DNA from: Roseiarcus sp036513315
GTDB lineage: Bacteria > Pseudomonadota > Alphaproteobacteria > Rhizobiales > Beijerinckiaceae
DNA: 64,000 nucleotides
NCBI GenBank assembly: GCA_036513315.1
Contig: DATBZF010000093.1
Location: forward strand, 19,496 to 83,495
Reading direction: 5' to 3'
The notes below the pieces were generated by a model. It was not told the origin of the DNA. It did not search any database and was given only the letters and a program-made list of their open reading frames with translations. The stretch's first letter is position 1, and each line of letters starts with the position of its first letter. The translations under genes were made by a program, and so were the position numbers. Shown one piece after another: positions 7,810-16,885 of this stretch.

Positions 7810-9053
7810 TGACGATCCATAATCCCATATCGGCGCCGCTCGATGTCGAGGCCTTGCGCGCCGACTTTCCGATCCTCGCCGAGCGTCCCTACGGCAAACC
7901 TTTGGTCTATCTCGACAATGCCGCCTCGGCGCAGAAGCCGCGGGCAGTGATCGAGCGCCTGACGCATGCCTATAGCCACGAATACGCCAATGTGCATCGC
8001 GGCCTGCATTATCTCGCCAATGCGGCGACCGAGGCCTATGAGGCCGCGCGCGAAAGCGTGCGCCGCTTTCTCAACGCCGGCTCGCATGAAGAGATCGTGT
8101 TCACGCGTTCGACGACAGAGGCGATCAATCTCGTCGCCGCCAGTTTTGGCCTCGCCCATATCGGCGAAGGCGACGAAATCGTGCTTTCCGTCATGGAGCA
8201 TCATTCCAACATCGTGCCCTGGCATTTCCATAGGGAACGGAAGGGCGCCGTGCTGAAATGGGTCGATGTCGGAGATGACGGCTCCTTCTCGCTCGAAGCG
8301 TTCGAGCGCGCGTTGACCAAAAGAACGAAAATCGTCGCCATCACGCATATGTCGAACGTTCTGGGCACGGTGACGCCGATCAAGGAGATCATCGCCATCG
8401 CTCATGCGCATGGCGTGCCGGTTCTGGTCGACGGCTCGCAAAGCGCGGTTCATCTCGATATCGACGTGCGCGATCTCGATGCCGATTTTTATGTCTTCAC
8501 CGGCCACAAGGTCTATGGGCCGACCGGCATCGGCGTCCTCTATGGCAAACGCGCGCTGCTTGAAGCGCTGCCGCCTTTCAATGGCGGCGGCGAGATGATC
8601 CAGGACGTCACGCTGGATAATGTCACTTATAATGCGCCGCCGCATCGTTTCGAGGCGGGCACGCCGCCGATCGTCCAGGCGATCGGCCTAGGTGCGGCGC
8701 TCGACTATGTCGAGGGGATCGGCCGCGCGCGCATCCGGGCGCATGAGGAATCTTTGCTCGCTTATGCGCAGCAGCGTCTCAGCGCGATCAATTCCCTGCG
8801 CATCTTCGGCGAGGCGCCCGGCAAGGGGCCGATCGTCTCTTTCAACATGCAAGGCGCGCACGCCCATGACGTGGCGACCGTGATCGACCGTTCGGGCGTC
8901 GCGGTGCGCGCGGGCACGCATTGCGCGATGCCGCTCTTGCAACGCTTCGGCGTGACCTCTACCTGCAGGGCGTCGTTTGCGCTATACAACACCCATGCCG
9001 AGGTGGACGCCTTGGCTGAGGCCCTGATCCGCGCGCAGAGCCTGTTCGCCTGA
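7809..9053 (+). CDS. sufS: SufS, cysteine desulfurase
   Basis: A class V PLP aminotransferase-fold enzyme (414 aa) that supplies persulfide sulfur to the SufBCD scaffold. Marks are YLDNAASAQKPRAVI, FTRSTTEAINLVA, EHHSNIVPWHF, the PLP lysine in TGHKVYGPTGIGVLYG, and the active cysteine in RAGTHCAMPLL. The last has Thr where many SufS proteins have His (RAGHHC). No SufE or SufU gene is visible nearby, so the sulfur-transfer partner must be encoded elsewhere. It overlaps sufD by one base and is followed by sufT after 16 bp. Confidence 0.96.
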   Translation: MTIHNPISAPLDVEALRADFPILAERPYGKPLVYLDNAASAQKPRAVIERLTHAYSHEYANVHRGLHYLANAATEAYEAARESVRRFLNAGSHEEIVFTRSTTEAINLVAASFGLAHIGEGDEIVLSVMEHHSNIVPWHFHRERKGAVLKWVDVGDDGSFSLEAFERALTKRTKIVAITHMSNVLGTVTPIKEIIAIAHAHGVPVLVDGSQSAVHLDIDVRDLDADFYVFTGHKVYGPTGIGVLYGKRALLEALPPFNGGGEMIQDVTLDNVTYNAPPHRFEAGTPPIVQAIGLGAALDYVEGIGRARIRAHEESLLAYAQQRLSAINSLRIFGEAPGKGPIVSFNMQGAHAHDVATVIDRSGVAVRAGTHCAMPLLQRFGVTSTCRASFALYNTHAEVDALAEALIRAQSLFA

Positions 9054-9069
9054 GGAGGGCTTATTAGGA

Positions 9070-9453
9070 ATGACCGACAGCCCGACGCTTGATCATGCGC
9101 CCAATCAGCCTGTCGTCGCCGCGCAATCGGCGATTCCCGCGGATGAGCTGCAGCGGCTGACCGACGACATCGTCGCCGCGCTGAAGACAGTCTATGATCC
9201 CGAAATTCCGTCAGATATTTACGAGCTTGGGCTCATCTACAACATCGACATCGATGACAGCCGTTTCGTGACCATCGAGATGACGTTGACGGCGCCCGCC
9301 TGTCCTGTCGCGGGCGAAATGCCGGGCTGGGTGGAGAATGCGGTCGGCGCGGTCGGCGGCGTTTCGGGCGCCAAGGTCAACATGGTCTTCGATCCGCCAT
9401 GGGACCAGAGCCGCATGTCGGACGAGGCGCGCGTCGCCCTCGACATGTGGTGA
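9070..9453 (+). CDS. sufT: SufT, MIP18/DUF59-type Fe-S maturation factor
   Basis: A 127-residue protein with a MIP18 (DUF59) domain after an acidic, poorly conserved N-terminus of about 30 residues. The conserved signature is VYDPEIPSDIYELGLIY followed by TLTAPACPVAGEMP with the conserved cysteine, and the end FDPPWDQSRMSDEAR. SufT proteins help mature Fe-S client proteins under high demand. It is the last gene of the operon here. Many related operons end with sufA, but no A-type carrier gene follows. Confidence 0.93.
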   Translation: MTDSPTLDHAPNQPVVAAQSAIPADELQRLTDDIVAALKTVYDPEIPSDIYELGLIYNIDIDDSRFVTIEMTLTAPACPVAGEMPGWVENAVGAVGGVSGAKVNMVFDPPWDQSRMSDEARVALDMW

Positions 9454-9871
9454 GCGCGCGCCCTGGTCGCCGCCGCCAGCCTGCCGTCCCGTAAGAAATT
9501 TCCGGCTCCAGCTTGAGGCCAGCCTCATACGCTATATATAGATAATTAAACGCGCTTTCGCCCGATTCTGGATCCGTGATCGGGTTTGCGCGCCGGGTGG
9601 ACCGCTCTCGACAGGGACTGCGCTCTCTGAGCCACAGGTCGCGGCTATTTCACCGCAGTTGCCCAGAAAAGTCGCAGTTGCATGCTGATTGATGCAGTCA
9701 TGCACATCCAAGAGCCGATTGCGCGCGTAACCACTCTTGTTGGACGCCCTTGTTGAGTGTCCAATCGCGTTAGAAGTGATGGAGGTGATTCGAAATCGTA
9801 TGCGGCAACCTGCCGACCTGTGGAGGGTTACTCCCTGAAGAGCGGTCGCCGCATTTGGAGGATGCCACCCG
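9454..9871. other. Intergenic region between sufT and prkA
   Basis: I support no gene in these 418 bp. After sufT come two short inverted repeats: TGAGGC-CA-GCCTCA at 9514-9527, and CCCGAT-N12-ATCGGG at 9561-9584. Before prkA there is TTGGAC-N13-GTCCAA at 9740-9764, which could be an operator. The prkA start has a clear GGAGG site. The region presumably holds the prkA promoter, which in relatives is stationary-phase or stress controlled, but no sigma-factor motif can be named with confidence. Confidence 0.5.
9561..9584 (+). terminator. Possible terminator of the SUF operon
   Basis: A 6-bp stem, CCCGAT/ATCGGG, with a 12-base loop is followed by TTTG rather than a real T-run. It lies 108 bp after the sufT stop. 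Weak; a small structured leader element is equally possible. Confidence 0.3.
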
Positions 9872-11815
9872 ATGTTCAATGACCATGTTTTCAATGCATT
9901 TATGCGCTCCTTCGAGGCGCGGCGCGAAACGGAAATGTCGCTCTCGGAATATCTCGAGGCCTGCCGCGGCGACCCGATGCTCTACGCCAATGCGACAGAG
10001 CGCCTGCTGGCTGCGATCGGCGAACCTGAAATTGTCGACACGGCCAAGGACCCCCGCCTTGGCCGTATTTTTTTGAACAGGACGATTCGCGCCTATCCCG
10101 CCTTTGCCGGCTTCTACGGCATGGAGGAGACGATCGAGCGGATCGTTTCGTTCTTCCGTCACGCCGCGCAGGGGCTGGAGGAGCGCAAGCAGATTCTTTA
10201 TTTGCTCGGCCCGGTCGGCGGCGGCAAATCCTCGCTCGCCGAGCGCCTCAAGGCGCTGATGGAAGTCCATCCGATCTATGTGATCAAGGCGGGCGACGAG
10301 CTCAGCCCGGTTTTCGAAAACCCACTCGGATTGTTCGATCCCGAGACAATGGGCGCGATGGTCGAAGAACGCTACGGCATCCCGCGCCGGCGTCTGAATG
10401 GCCTCGTCAGTCCCTGGTGCCTCAAACGGCTTGAGGCGTTCGGCGGCGACGTTTCCCGCTTCACCGTCGCCAAAATCCAGCCGTCGAGATTGCGACAGAT
10501 CGCGATCGCCAAGACCGAGCCGGGCGACGAGAACAACCAGGATATTTCCTCGCTGGTCGGCAAGGTCGACATCCGCAAGCTCGAGGCTTACGCTCAGAAC
10601 GATCCTGACGCCTACAGCTATTCGGGCGGCCTCAATCGCGCCAACCAGGGCATTCTCGAATTCGTCGAAATGTTCAAGGCGCCGATCAAAATGTTGCACC
10701 CGCTGCTCACCGCGACGCAGGAGGGCAATTACATCGGCACCGAGAATATCGGCGCTATTCCATTCTCCGGCGTGATACTCGCCCATTCCAACGAGGCGGA
10801 ATGGCAGAGCTTCAAGGCCAACAAGAACAATGAGGCTTTCATCGACCGCATTTCAGTGGTCAAGGTGCCTTATTGCCTTCGCGTCACCGAGGAAGGCAAA
10901 ATCTACGAGAAACTGATCCAGGGTTCCGAACTGGCCAGCGCGCCTTGTGCGCCGGCCACACTCGAAACGCTCGCCCGTTTTGCGGTATTGTCCCGTCTGC
11001 GCAAGCACGAGAATTCGACGCTCTACGCCAAAATGCGTGTCTATGACGGCGAAACGCTGAAGGAATCCGATCCGAAAGCGCGCAGCCATCAGGAATATAA
11101 AGACACCGCCGGCGTCGACGAAGGCATGGACGGCGTCTCGACACGCTTCGCCTTCAAGGTTCTCGCCGCGACATTCAACCACGACACGACGGAGATCGGC
11201 GCTGATCCCGTTCACCTGATGTATGTACTCGAACAGGCGATCCGCCGCGAACAATTGTCCGATGAAATGGAGAAGCGCTATCTTGAATTCATCAAGGGCG
11301 AACTTGCGCCGCGCTATGCCGAATTCATCGGCCATGAAATCCAGAAGGCCTACCTGGAATCCTATTCCGACTACGGCCAGAATCTGTTCGATCGCTATGT
11401 CGATTACGCCGACGCCTGGATCGAGGATCAGGATTTCAAGGATCCCGACACGGGCCAGTTGCTGAATCGCGAACTTCTCAATCAGGAATTGACCAAGATC
11501 GAGAAACCGGCCGGCATCGCCAATCCGAAGGACTTTCGCAACGAGATCGTCAAATTTTCGCTGCGCACCCGCGCCAATAATGGCGGCAAGAATCCGGCCT
11601 GGACGTCCTACGAAAAAATCCGGGAAGTGATCGAGAAGCGCATGTTTTCGCAGGTCGATGATTTGTTGCCGGTCATCTCTTTCGGATCGAAGAAGGACGG
11701 CGAATCCGAAAAGAAGCACGGTGAGTTCGTCCGACGGATGGCGGCGCGCGGCTATACCGAGCGGCAGGTTCGGCGGCTGGTCGAGTGGTACATGCGGGTC
11801 AAACAGGCCGGGTGA
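9872..11815 (+). CDS. prkA: PrkA serine protein kinase (YeaG-like)
   Basis: A cytoplasmic AAA+/protein-kinase hybrid (647 aa, against about 644 for E. coli YeaG). The N-terminal PrkA AAA domain has Walker A LGPVGGGKSS near residue 112. The C-terminal kinase-like region ends with VRRLVEWYMRV. The family is known for stress and stationary-phase signalling together with YeaH and SpoVR. The ATG follows TTTGGAGGATGCC. The yeaH gene starts 20 bp after its stop, so this is the first gene of a three-gene operon on the plus strand. Confidence 0.95.
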   Translation: MFNDHVFNAFMRSFEARRETEMSLSEYLEACRGDPMLYANATERLLAAIGEPEIVDTAKDPRLGRIFLNRTIRAYPAFAGFYGMEETIERIVSFFRHAAQGLEERKQILYLLGPVGGGKSSLAERLKALMEVHPIYVIKAGDELSPVFENPLGLFDPETMGAMVEERYGIPRRRLNGLVSPWCLKRLEAFGGDVSRFTVAKIQPSRLRQIAIAKTEPGDENNQDISSLVGKVDIRKLEAYAQNDPDAYSYSGGLNRANQGILEFVEMFKAPIKMLHPLLTATQEGNYIGTENIGAIPFSGVILAHSNEAEWQSFKANKNNEAFIDRISVVKVPYCLRVTEEGKIYEKLIQGSELASAPCAPATLETLARFAVLSRLRKHENSTLYAKMRVYDGETLKESDPKARSHQEYKDTAGVDEGMDGVSTRFAFKVLAATFNHDTTEIGADPVHLMYVLEQAIRREQLSDEMEKRYLEFIKGELAPRYAEFIGHEIQKAYLESYSDYGQNLFDRYVDYADAWIEDQDFKDPDTGQLLNRELLNQELTKIEKPAGIANPKDFRNEIVKFSLRTRANNGGKNPAWTSYEKIREVIEKRMFSQVDDLLPVISFGSKKDGESEKKHGEFVRRMAARGYTERQVRRLVEWYMRVKQAG

Positions 11816-11835
11816 CCCGAGGAGCAGAGGAGAGC

Positions 11836-13119
11836 ATGCAGGTTCTCGATCGACGTCTTAACCCTGGCGGCAAGAATCTAGAGAATCGTCAGCGTTTCCT
11901 GCGGCGCGCCAAAGCGATTGTGCAGCAGGCGGTGCGCCAGGCTTCAAAGTCGCGCGACATTTCCGACATTCTCGAAGGCGGCGAGGTCAGCATTCCAGCG
12001 CGCGGCGTCGACGAGCCGCGCTTTCATCACGGCGGCGGCGGCATCCGCGACCAGGTGATGCCCGGCAACAAGAAATTCGCGGAAGGCGATGTGTTGCCGC
12101 GCTCGGGCGGCGGCGGCGGTGGTGGTTCGAAGGATGGCGGCAGCGGCGACGGCGAAGACGCGTTCCGCTTCGTGCTGACCCGCGAGGAATTTCTCGACCT
12201 GTTCCTCGACGATCTGGAATTGCCCGATCTTGCCAAACGGCGGCTCGCCGAGGTCGAGCATGAGGGCATTCGCCGCGCCGGCTATGCAGTTTCCGGCTCG
12301 CCGGTGAATATCGCGATCGGGCGCACCATGCGCCACGCTTTGGGGCGCCGCATCGCCTTGCGCCGTCCGAGCCCGCAGGCTTTGGCGCTCCTCGAGGGAA
12401 GGCTTGCCGATTGCGGCGACGCCGACGGTCGCGCGGCGCTGCAAAGCGAAATCGCCGCGCTTGAGGCCAGAATGCGGCGCATTCCCTATATCGATCCGAT
12501 CGACATTCGTTATCGCCGTTTCGAGAATGTGCCCAAAGCAGTCGCGCAAGCGGTGATGTTCTGCCTGATGGACGTATCAGGCTCGATGTCCGAGCATATG
12601 AAGGATCTCGCCAAGCGCTTCTACATGCTGCTCTACGTTTTCCTGACCAAGCGCTATCGCCATGTCGAGATCGTGTTCATCCGGCACACCGACCGCGCCG
12701 AAGAGGTCGACGAGCAGACCTTCTTTCACAGCCCCGCCACCGGCGGCACGGTGGTGTCGAGCGCGTTCGAGGCGATGCGGCGCATCGTCGAGGAGCGCTA
12801 TCCGCCCGACGATTGGAACATCTATGCGGCGCAGGCGTCGGACGGCGACAATTCCTATAGCGACGGCGCGCTGACGGCCGGACTGCTGCGCGACCATATT
12901 CTGCCGGTCTGCCAATATTTCGCCTATCTCGAAGTCGGCGACGCCGATGAGGGCGGCGAGAGCGTCGCCTCGCGCTCCTCCCTGTGGGGCGTCTATGATT
13001 CGATGCGCGACGGCGGACAGCCGATCGCGATGCGGAAGGTGACAAATCGCGGCGAGATTTTCCCGGTGTTTCGCGAGCTCTTCCAGCGACGCCAGGCCAA
13101 TGAGAAGGTCGCCTCATGA
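11836..13119 (+). CDS. yeaH: YeaH/YhbH-family protein (DUF444)
   Basis: A 427-residue DUF444 protein with a von Willebrand A-like fold. The metal-site motif is MDVSGSMSEHMKD near residue 250. A low-complexity glycine stretch (GGGGGGGSKDGG) around residue 100 separates the N-terminal region from the vWA-like part, as is usual in this family. An upstream in-frame start inside prkA was rejected because GAGGAGA lies just before the ATG at 11836. The protein is thought to work with the PrkA kinase and SpoVR. The stop overlaps spoVR by four bases (ATGA). Confidence 0.95.
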   Translation: MQVLDRRLNPGGKNLENRQRFLRRAKAIVQQAVRQASKSRDISDILEGGEVSIPARGVDEPRFHHGGGGIRDQVMPGNKKFAEGDVLPRSGGGGGGGSKDGGSGDGEDAFRFVLTREEFLDLFLDDLELPDLAKRRLAEVEHEGIRRAGYAVSGSPVNIAIGRTMRHALGRRIALRRPSPQALALLEGRLADCGDADGRAALQSEIAALEARMRRIPYIDPIDIRYRRFENVPKAVAQAVMFCLMDVSGSMSEHMKDLAKRFYMLLYVFLTKRYRHVEIVFIRHTDRAEEVDEQTFFHSPATGGTVVSSAFEAMRRIVEERYPPDDWNIYAAQASDGDNSYSDGALTAGLLRDHILPVCQYFAYLEVGDADEGGESVASRSSLWGVYDSMRDGGQPIAMRKVTNRGEIFPVFRELFQRRQANEKVAS

Positions 13120-14663
13120 CCACGGACGCGATGGAACGGCTCTACGAAGGCGCCGACTGGGATTTTCCCATTCTGCAGCGGCTGCATGACGCTTGCGAAA
13201 ACATCGCGCTCAAGGAACTTGGGCTGGATGTCTACCCGAACCAGATCGAAGTAATCACCGCCGAGCAGATGCTCGACGCCTATTCGTCGGTCGGCATGCC
13301 GCTCTATTACCGGCATTGGTCGTTCGGCAAGCATTTCACGCAGCACGAGGCGCTCTATCGCAAAGGCCTGCGCGGACTCGCCTATGAAATCGTCATCAAT
13401 TCTTCGCCGTGCACCTCCTATCTGATGGAGGAAAACACCGCGACGATGCAGGCGCTGGTCATCGCGCATGCGGCCTTCGGCCATAATCACTTTTTCAAGA
13501 ACAATTATCTGTTCAAGCAATGGACCGACGCCGAGGGGATTCTCGAATATCTGAACTTCGCCAAAGGCTATGTCGCCCATTGCGAGGAACGCTATGGCGA
13601 GGCCGTCGTCGAACGCACGCTCGACGCCGCTCATGGCCTGATGTCACATGGCGTCTACCGCTATCCCGGCAAGAAAAAACTCGACTTGCGCGAAGAGGAA
13701 AAGCGGGAGCGGGAGCGGCGCGAGCATGGCGAGCGCAATTTCAACGATCTCTGGCGCACCGTGCCGCTCGGCCCCGCCAAGAGCCTGTCGGAGCTCAGCG
13801 TCGAACGGCGGCGCAGCCTGCTCGGCCTGCCGCAGGAGAACATTCTCTATTTCCTGGAAAAGTCGGCGCCGCGCCTCGCGCCCTGGCAGCGGGAACTCTT
13901 ACGCATCGTGCGGCAGATCGCGCAATATTTCTATCCGCAGGGCCAGACCAAGGTGATGAACGAAGGCACGGCGACCTACGTGCACTATCGCATCATGAAC
14001 CGCCTGCATGAGCGCGGCGGCATTTCCAATGGTGATTTCCTCGAATTCCTGCAGTCACACACCAATGTCATTTTCCAGCCGGGCTTCGACGACCCGCGCT
14101 TCTCTGGCTTCAACCCCTATGCGCTGGGGTTTGCGATGATGCGCGACATCGAGCAGATCGTCACCGAGCCCGATGACGAGGACCGCCATTGGTTCCCGGA
14201 AATCGCCGGCGCGGGCGACCCCATGCCGGTGCTGCGCGACATCTGGGCCAATTACCGCGACGAGAGCTTCATCAGCCAATATCTCAGCCCGCGCCTGATG
14301 CGCCAGATGCGAATGTTCCAGCTTCACGACGATCCCGCCATCACCGAGGGCATCAAAGTCGAGGCGATCCATAACGAGCGCGGCTATCACCGCATGCGCC
14401 GCGAACTCGCCAAATCCTATGATGTCGGCTGGTCCGATCCCAATATCGAAGTGGTCGATGTCGATCTCGTCGGCGACCGGCGCCTGATCCTGCATCATCA
14501 TGTCGTCAACGGCCGCCTGCTCGCCGAGGGCGAGGCGGCGCGCGTGCTGCAGCATCTGGCCGATCTGTGGGGCTATGACGTGCTGCTGCGCGAGATTGGC
14601 CCTGCCGATGCGGTGCTGAAGGAGCATAGCTGCAGTCCGAAGGGGATGGCGCTGGCGGCGTAG
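13116..14663 (+). CDS. spoVR: SpoVR-family protein (YcgB-like)
   Basis: A 515-residue SpoVR-like protein of unknown biochemical role, close to the 510 residues of E. coli YcgB. Conserved stretches include YYRHWSFGKHF, NTATMQALVIAHAAFGHNHFF, MNEGTATYVHYRIMN and NPYALGFAMMRDIE. These His/Glu-rich motifs suggest a metal site, which is my inference. Translation is coupled to yeaH by an ATGA overlap. The prkA-yeaH-spoVR order is conserved across Proteobacteria and is linked to nitrogen starvation, stationary phase and stress. Confidence 0.95.
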   Translation: MTTDAMERLYEGADWDFPILQRLHDACENIALKELGLDVYPNQIEVITAEQMLDAYSSVGMPLYYRHWSFGKHFTQHEALYRKGLRGLAYEIVINSSPCTSYLMEENTATMQALVIAHAAFGHNHFFKNNYLFKQWTDAEGILEYLNFAKGYVAHCEERYGEAVVERTLDAAHGLMSHGVYRYPGKKKLDLREEEKRERERREHGERNFNDLWRTVPLGPAKSLSELSVERRRSLLGLPQENILYFLEKSAPRLAPWQRELLRIVRQIAQYFYPQGQTKVMNEGTATYVHYRIMNRLHERGGISNGDFLEFLQSHTNVIFQPGFDDPRFSGFNPYALGFAMMRDIEQIVTEPDDEDRHWFPEIAGAGDPMPVLRDIWANYRDESFISQYLSPRLMRQMRMFQLHDDPAITEGIKVEAIHNERGYHRMRRELAKSYDVGWSDPNIEVVDVDLVGDRRLILHHHVVNGRLLAEGEAARVLQHLADLWGYDVLLREIGPADAVLKEHSCSPKGMALAA

Positions 14664-14709
14664 TTTACGAACCGCGTCCGGCGAAGCGATTGTTCATCCT
14701 TCGACCCAG

Positions 14710-15150
14710 CTATTCCGGCCAGAAGTCCGGCGCCATTATTTGCTGGTACGACCACGGACATGCTGGCGCAAAAATTGTCTCCGACAGCTTGGTCTCGACA
14801 GATGCTTCAACGATGGCGTCTCGATAGGCTTTGCCGATGGCGTCCGGAATCAACGGCTTCAGGCTGGGATTGTCGTCGAGATGATCTGTGAGCCTGTTGC
14901 GCTGAACCCGGATGCTGGCCTGCCAGCTTGAGCCTCGCCCGCCAGGCTGGCACTGCCACCTAAGGAGGTGGAGCAGCAAGACCGTAAGGCGGCTGACGAG
15001 TTCGCGCTTTTCGGCCCTGCCTATGCTCTCGATTTCCTCGGCAATATGTTCCAGATCGGCCCGGTTGAGCTCTCCCGCGCGCAACAAGGCCGCCTGCTGA
15101 TTGCTCCAGGCGTAGAAGTCCGTATCGTAGAGCGTGCTTTTGCCTGCCAT
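14710..15150 (-). CDS. DUF29-family protein
   Basis: A 146-residue DUF29 protein. The family pattern is clear: LYDTDFYAWSNQQAALLR at the start, ADLEHIAEEIESIGRAEKRE in the middle, then LLLHLLRWQCQP and a C-terminal CPWSYQQIM. The fold is helical and the function unknown; such genes are abundant and often scattered in cyanobacteria and alphaproteobacteria. It is convergent with spoVR (46 bp apart). No toxin or antitoxin partner is adjacent. Confidence 0.88.
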   Translation of the reverse strand: MAGKSTLYDTDFYAWSNQQAALLRAGELNRADLEHIAEEIESIGRAEKRELVSRLTVLLLHLLRWQCQPGGRGSSWQASIRVQRNRLTDHLDDNPSLKPLIPDAIGKAYRDAIVEASVETKLSETIFAPACPWSYQQIMAPDFWPE

Positions 15151-15437
15151 GGGCAGATTTTAGCGTAACAGCCGCCCTCACGCCACCTTGCGCTATCGAC
15201 AGCCGAAGTCGTGGGAATTGTGCGAGAGCGCAGGGCGGGAGCGGTTTTGCAATGCTTCGCAAATGAGCGCCGCAACGAGGTCGTTACCGCTATCTTATCA
15301 TGAGTTAATATATTGATATAATTAATAAAACTATTTTTGAAAATCTGGCCGTCGGTCGCCAAACAACCTTCACGGCGACGCTTTTTTCAAACCGCGATCC
15401 CCTGTCGCCTTTGCCTCGTCTCCGCTATAGCAACCCG

Positions 15438-15821
15438 ATGCAATCCATTCTTCTCGTTTTCATCGGGGCCGGGCTTGGCGGCGTTTTGCGCCATTGGATC
15501 AATAATGCGGCGACGCGGCTGCTCGGCAATGATTTTCCCTTTGGCATCCTGTTTATCAATGTCACCGGTTCGTTCGTCATGGGCCTGCTGGTCGGCTGGC
15601 TGGCGTTTCGCGCCGGGGAAGGCTGGACGCGCAACGCGCAGCTCTTCGTCGCCACCGGCATTCTCGGCGGCTACACGACTTTCTCGACCTTCTCTCTCGA
15701 CTCGTTCCGGCTGATCGAGCGCGGCGATATCGGCCTGGCGGCGCTCTATATCGGCGGCTCGGTCATCGTCGGCATCGCCGGCCTTTGGGCGGGCCTTGCG
15801 GTGATGCGGAGCTTCGCATGA
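15438..15821 (+). CDS. crcB: Fluoride exporter CrcB/Fluc
   Basis: A small inner-membrane protein (127 aa, four hydrophobic segments) that exports fluoride as a dual-topology dimer. GAGLGGVLRHWI at the N-terminus and GGYTTFSTFSLD (the phenylalanine-lined pore region) in the third helix are diagnostic. The ATG at 15438 is chosen over one nine codons upstream because it places MQSILLVF directly at the first helix. I looked for a fluoride riboswitch upstream and did not find one. The stop overlaps the next gene by four bases (ATGA). Confidence 0.93.
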   Translation: MQSILLVFIGAGLGGVLRHWINNAATRLLGNDFPFGILFINVTGSFVMGLLVGWLAFRAGEGWTRNAQLFVATGILGGYTTFSTFSLDSFRLIERGDIGLAALYIGGSVIVGIAGLWAGLAVMRSFA

Positions 15822-16885
15822 GCGCGGCGGCCGAAAAAGTTGCGCTCATCGAGGTCAGCGAGGACGAAGCCGGCATGCGGCTCGACCGCTGGTTTCATCG
15901 CCGCTTTCCGAAATTGCCGCAATCCCACCTCAACAAGATCGTCCGCAAGGGCGAGGTGCGCATATCAGGCAAGCGCGCCGAGATTTCGACGCGGCTGGAG
16001 GCCGGGCAGAGCGTGCGCGTGCCGCCCCTCAACCTCGGGCCCGAGGCGGCGCCCGACGCGCCGGCGCCGCCGAACCCGCGCGACGCGGCGGCGATCCGCG
16101 AAATGATTTTGTTCGAGGATCGCGACGTGATGGTGCTCAACAAGCCGTATGGACTTGCAGTACAAGGGGGCTCGGGCACCAAACACCATATCGATGGCAT
16201 GCTCGCCTCGATTCCCAACAAGAACGGCGAGCGACCGGTGCTCGTCCACCGGCTCGATCGCGATACGTCGGGCGTGCTGCTGGTCGCCAAATCGCGCAAG
16301 ATGGCGGCCGATCTCGGCGCGACTTTCCGCTCGCGCGGCGCCAAGAAAATCTATTGGGCTTTGGTCGAAGGCGTGCCGAAGCCCGGCCAGGGGCGCATCT
16401 CGCTGTTTCTCGCCAAGGGCGAGGCGATGGGCGCCGAGCGCGGGCCCCGCAAGGGCGACCGCGCCGATATCGAGCGGATGCGCGTCGCCAAACACGGCGA
16501 GGCCGATGCGCAGCATTCGCTAACGCTTTATGCCGTGGTCGAAAAAGTGTCGCCGCGGCTCGCCTGGCTGTCGATGCGCCCGATCACCGGCCGCACCCAT
16601 CAATTGCGCGCCCATTGCGAGGCGATCGGCCATCCGATCATCGGCGATCCCAAATACAATCGGCGCGAGGCTAACGATCCTGCGCGGGCTGATCCCCTGC
16701 GCGCCGTGCCCTCCGGCCTCGAGCCGAAGCTGCATCTGCTGGCGCGCCGCCTGATCCTGCCGCATCCGCGCGGCGGAATCATCGATGTCGTCGCGCCATT
16801 GCCCGAACATATGAAGAAGAGCTTCGACATGTTCGGCTTCGACGTCAAAACGCGCGACCCGATCGAGGACGCGCCCGATGAGTGA
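15818..16885 (+). CDS. RluC/RluD-type 23S rRNA pseudouridine synthase
   Basis: A 355-residue enzyme with an N-terminal S4 RNA-binding domain (GMRLDRWFHRRFPKLPQSH...VRKGEVRISGKR), then the RluA-family catalytic domain. The catalytic Asp lies in HRLDRDTSGVLL and the C-terminal motif is TGRTHQLRAHCEAIGHPI. The sequence around residues 110-120 (FEDRDVMVLNKPYGLAVQGG) is typical of RluC, but the exact target uridines cannot be told. It is translationally coupled to crcB upstream and overlaps the ATP12 gene downstream by eight bases. Confidence 0.9.
   Translation: MSAAAEKVALIEVSEDEAGMRLDRWFHRRFPKLPQSHLNKIVRKGEVRISGKRAEISTRLEAGQSVRVPPLNLGPEAAPDAPAPPNPRDAAAIREMILFEDRDVMVLNKPYGLAVQGGSGTKHHIDGMLASIPNKNGERPVLVHRLDRDTSGVLLVAKSRKMAADLGATFRSRGAKKIYWALVEGVPKPGQGRISLFLAKGEAMGAERGPRKGDRADIERMRVAKHGEADAQHSLTLYAVVEKVSPRLAWLSMRPITGRTHQLRAHCEAIGHPIIGDPKYNRREANDPARADPLRAVPSGLEPKLHLLARRLILPHPRGGIIDVVAPLPEHMKKSFDMFGFDVKTRDPIEDAPDE

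Noticed and set aside
9770..10786. A 338-codon minus-strand open frame opposite prkA
   Set aside because: Antisense to the Walker A region of prkA; composition typical of a shadow frame.
15151..15437. Fluoride riboswitch before crcB
   Set aside because: I searched by eye for the conserved GG-GATGG and CCGCC segments and did not find them in register.
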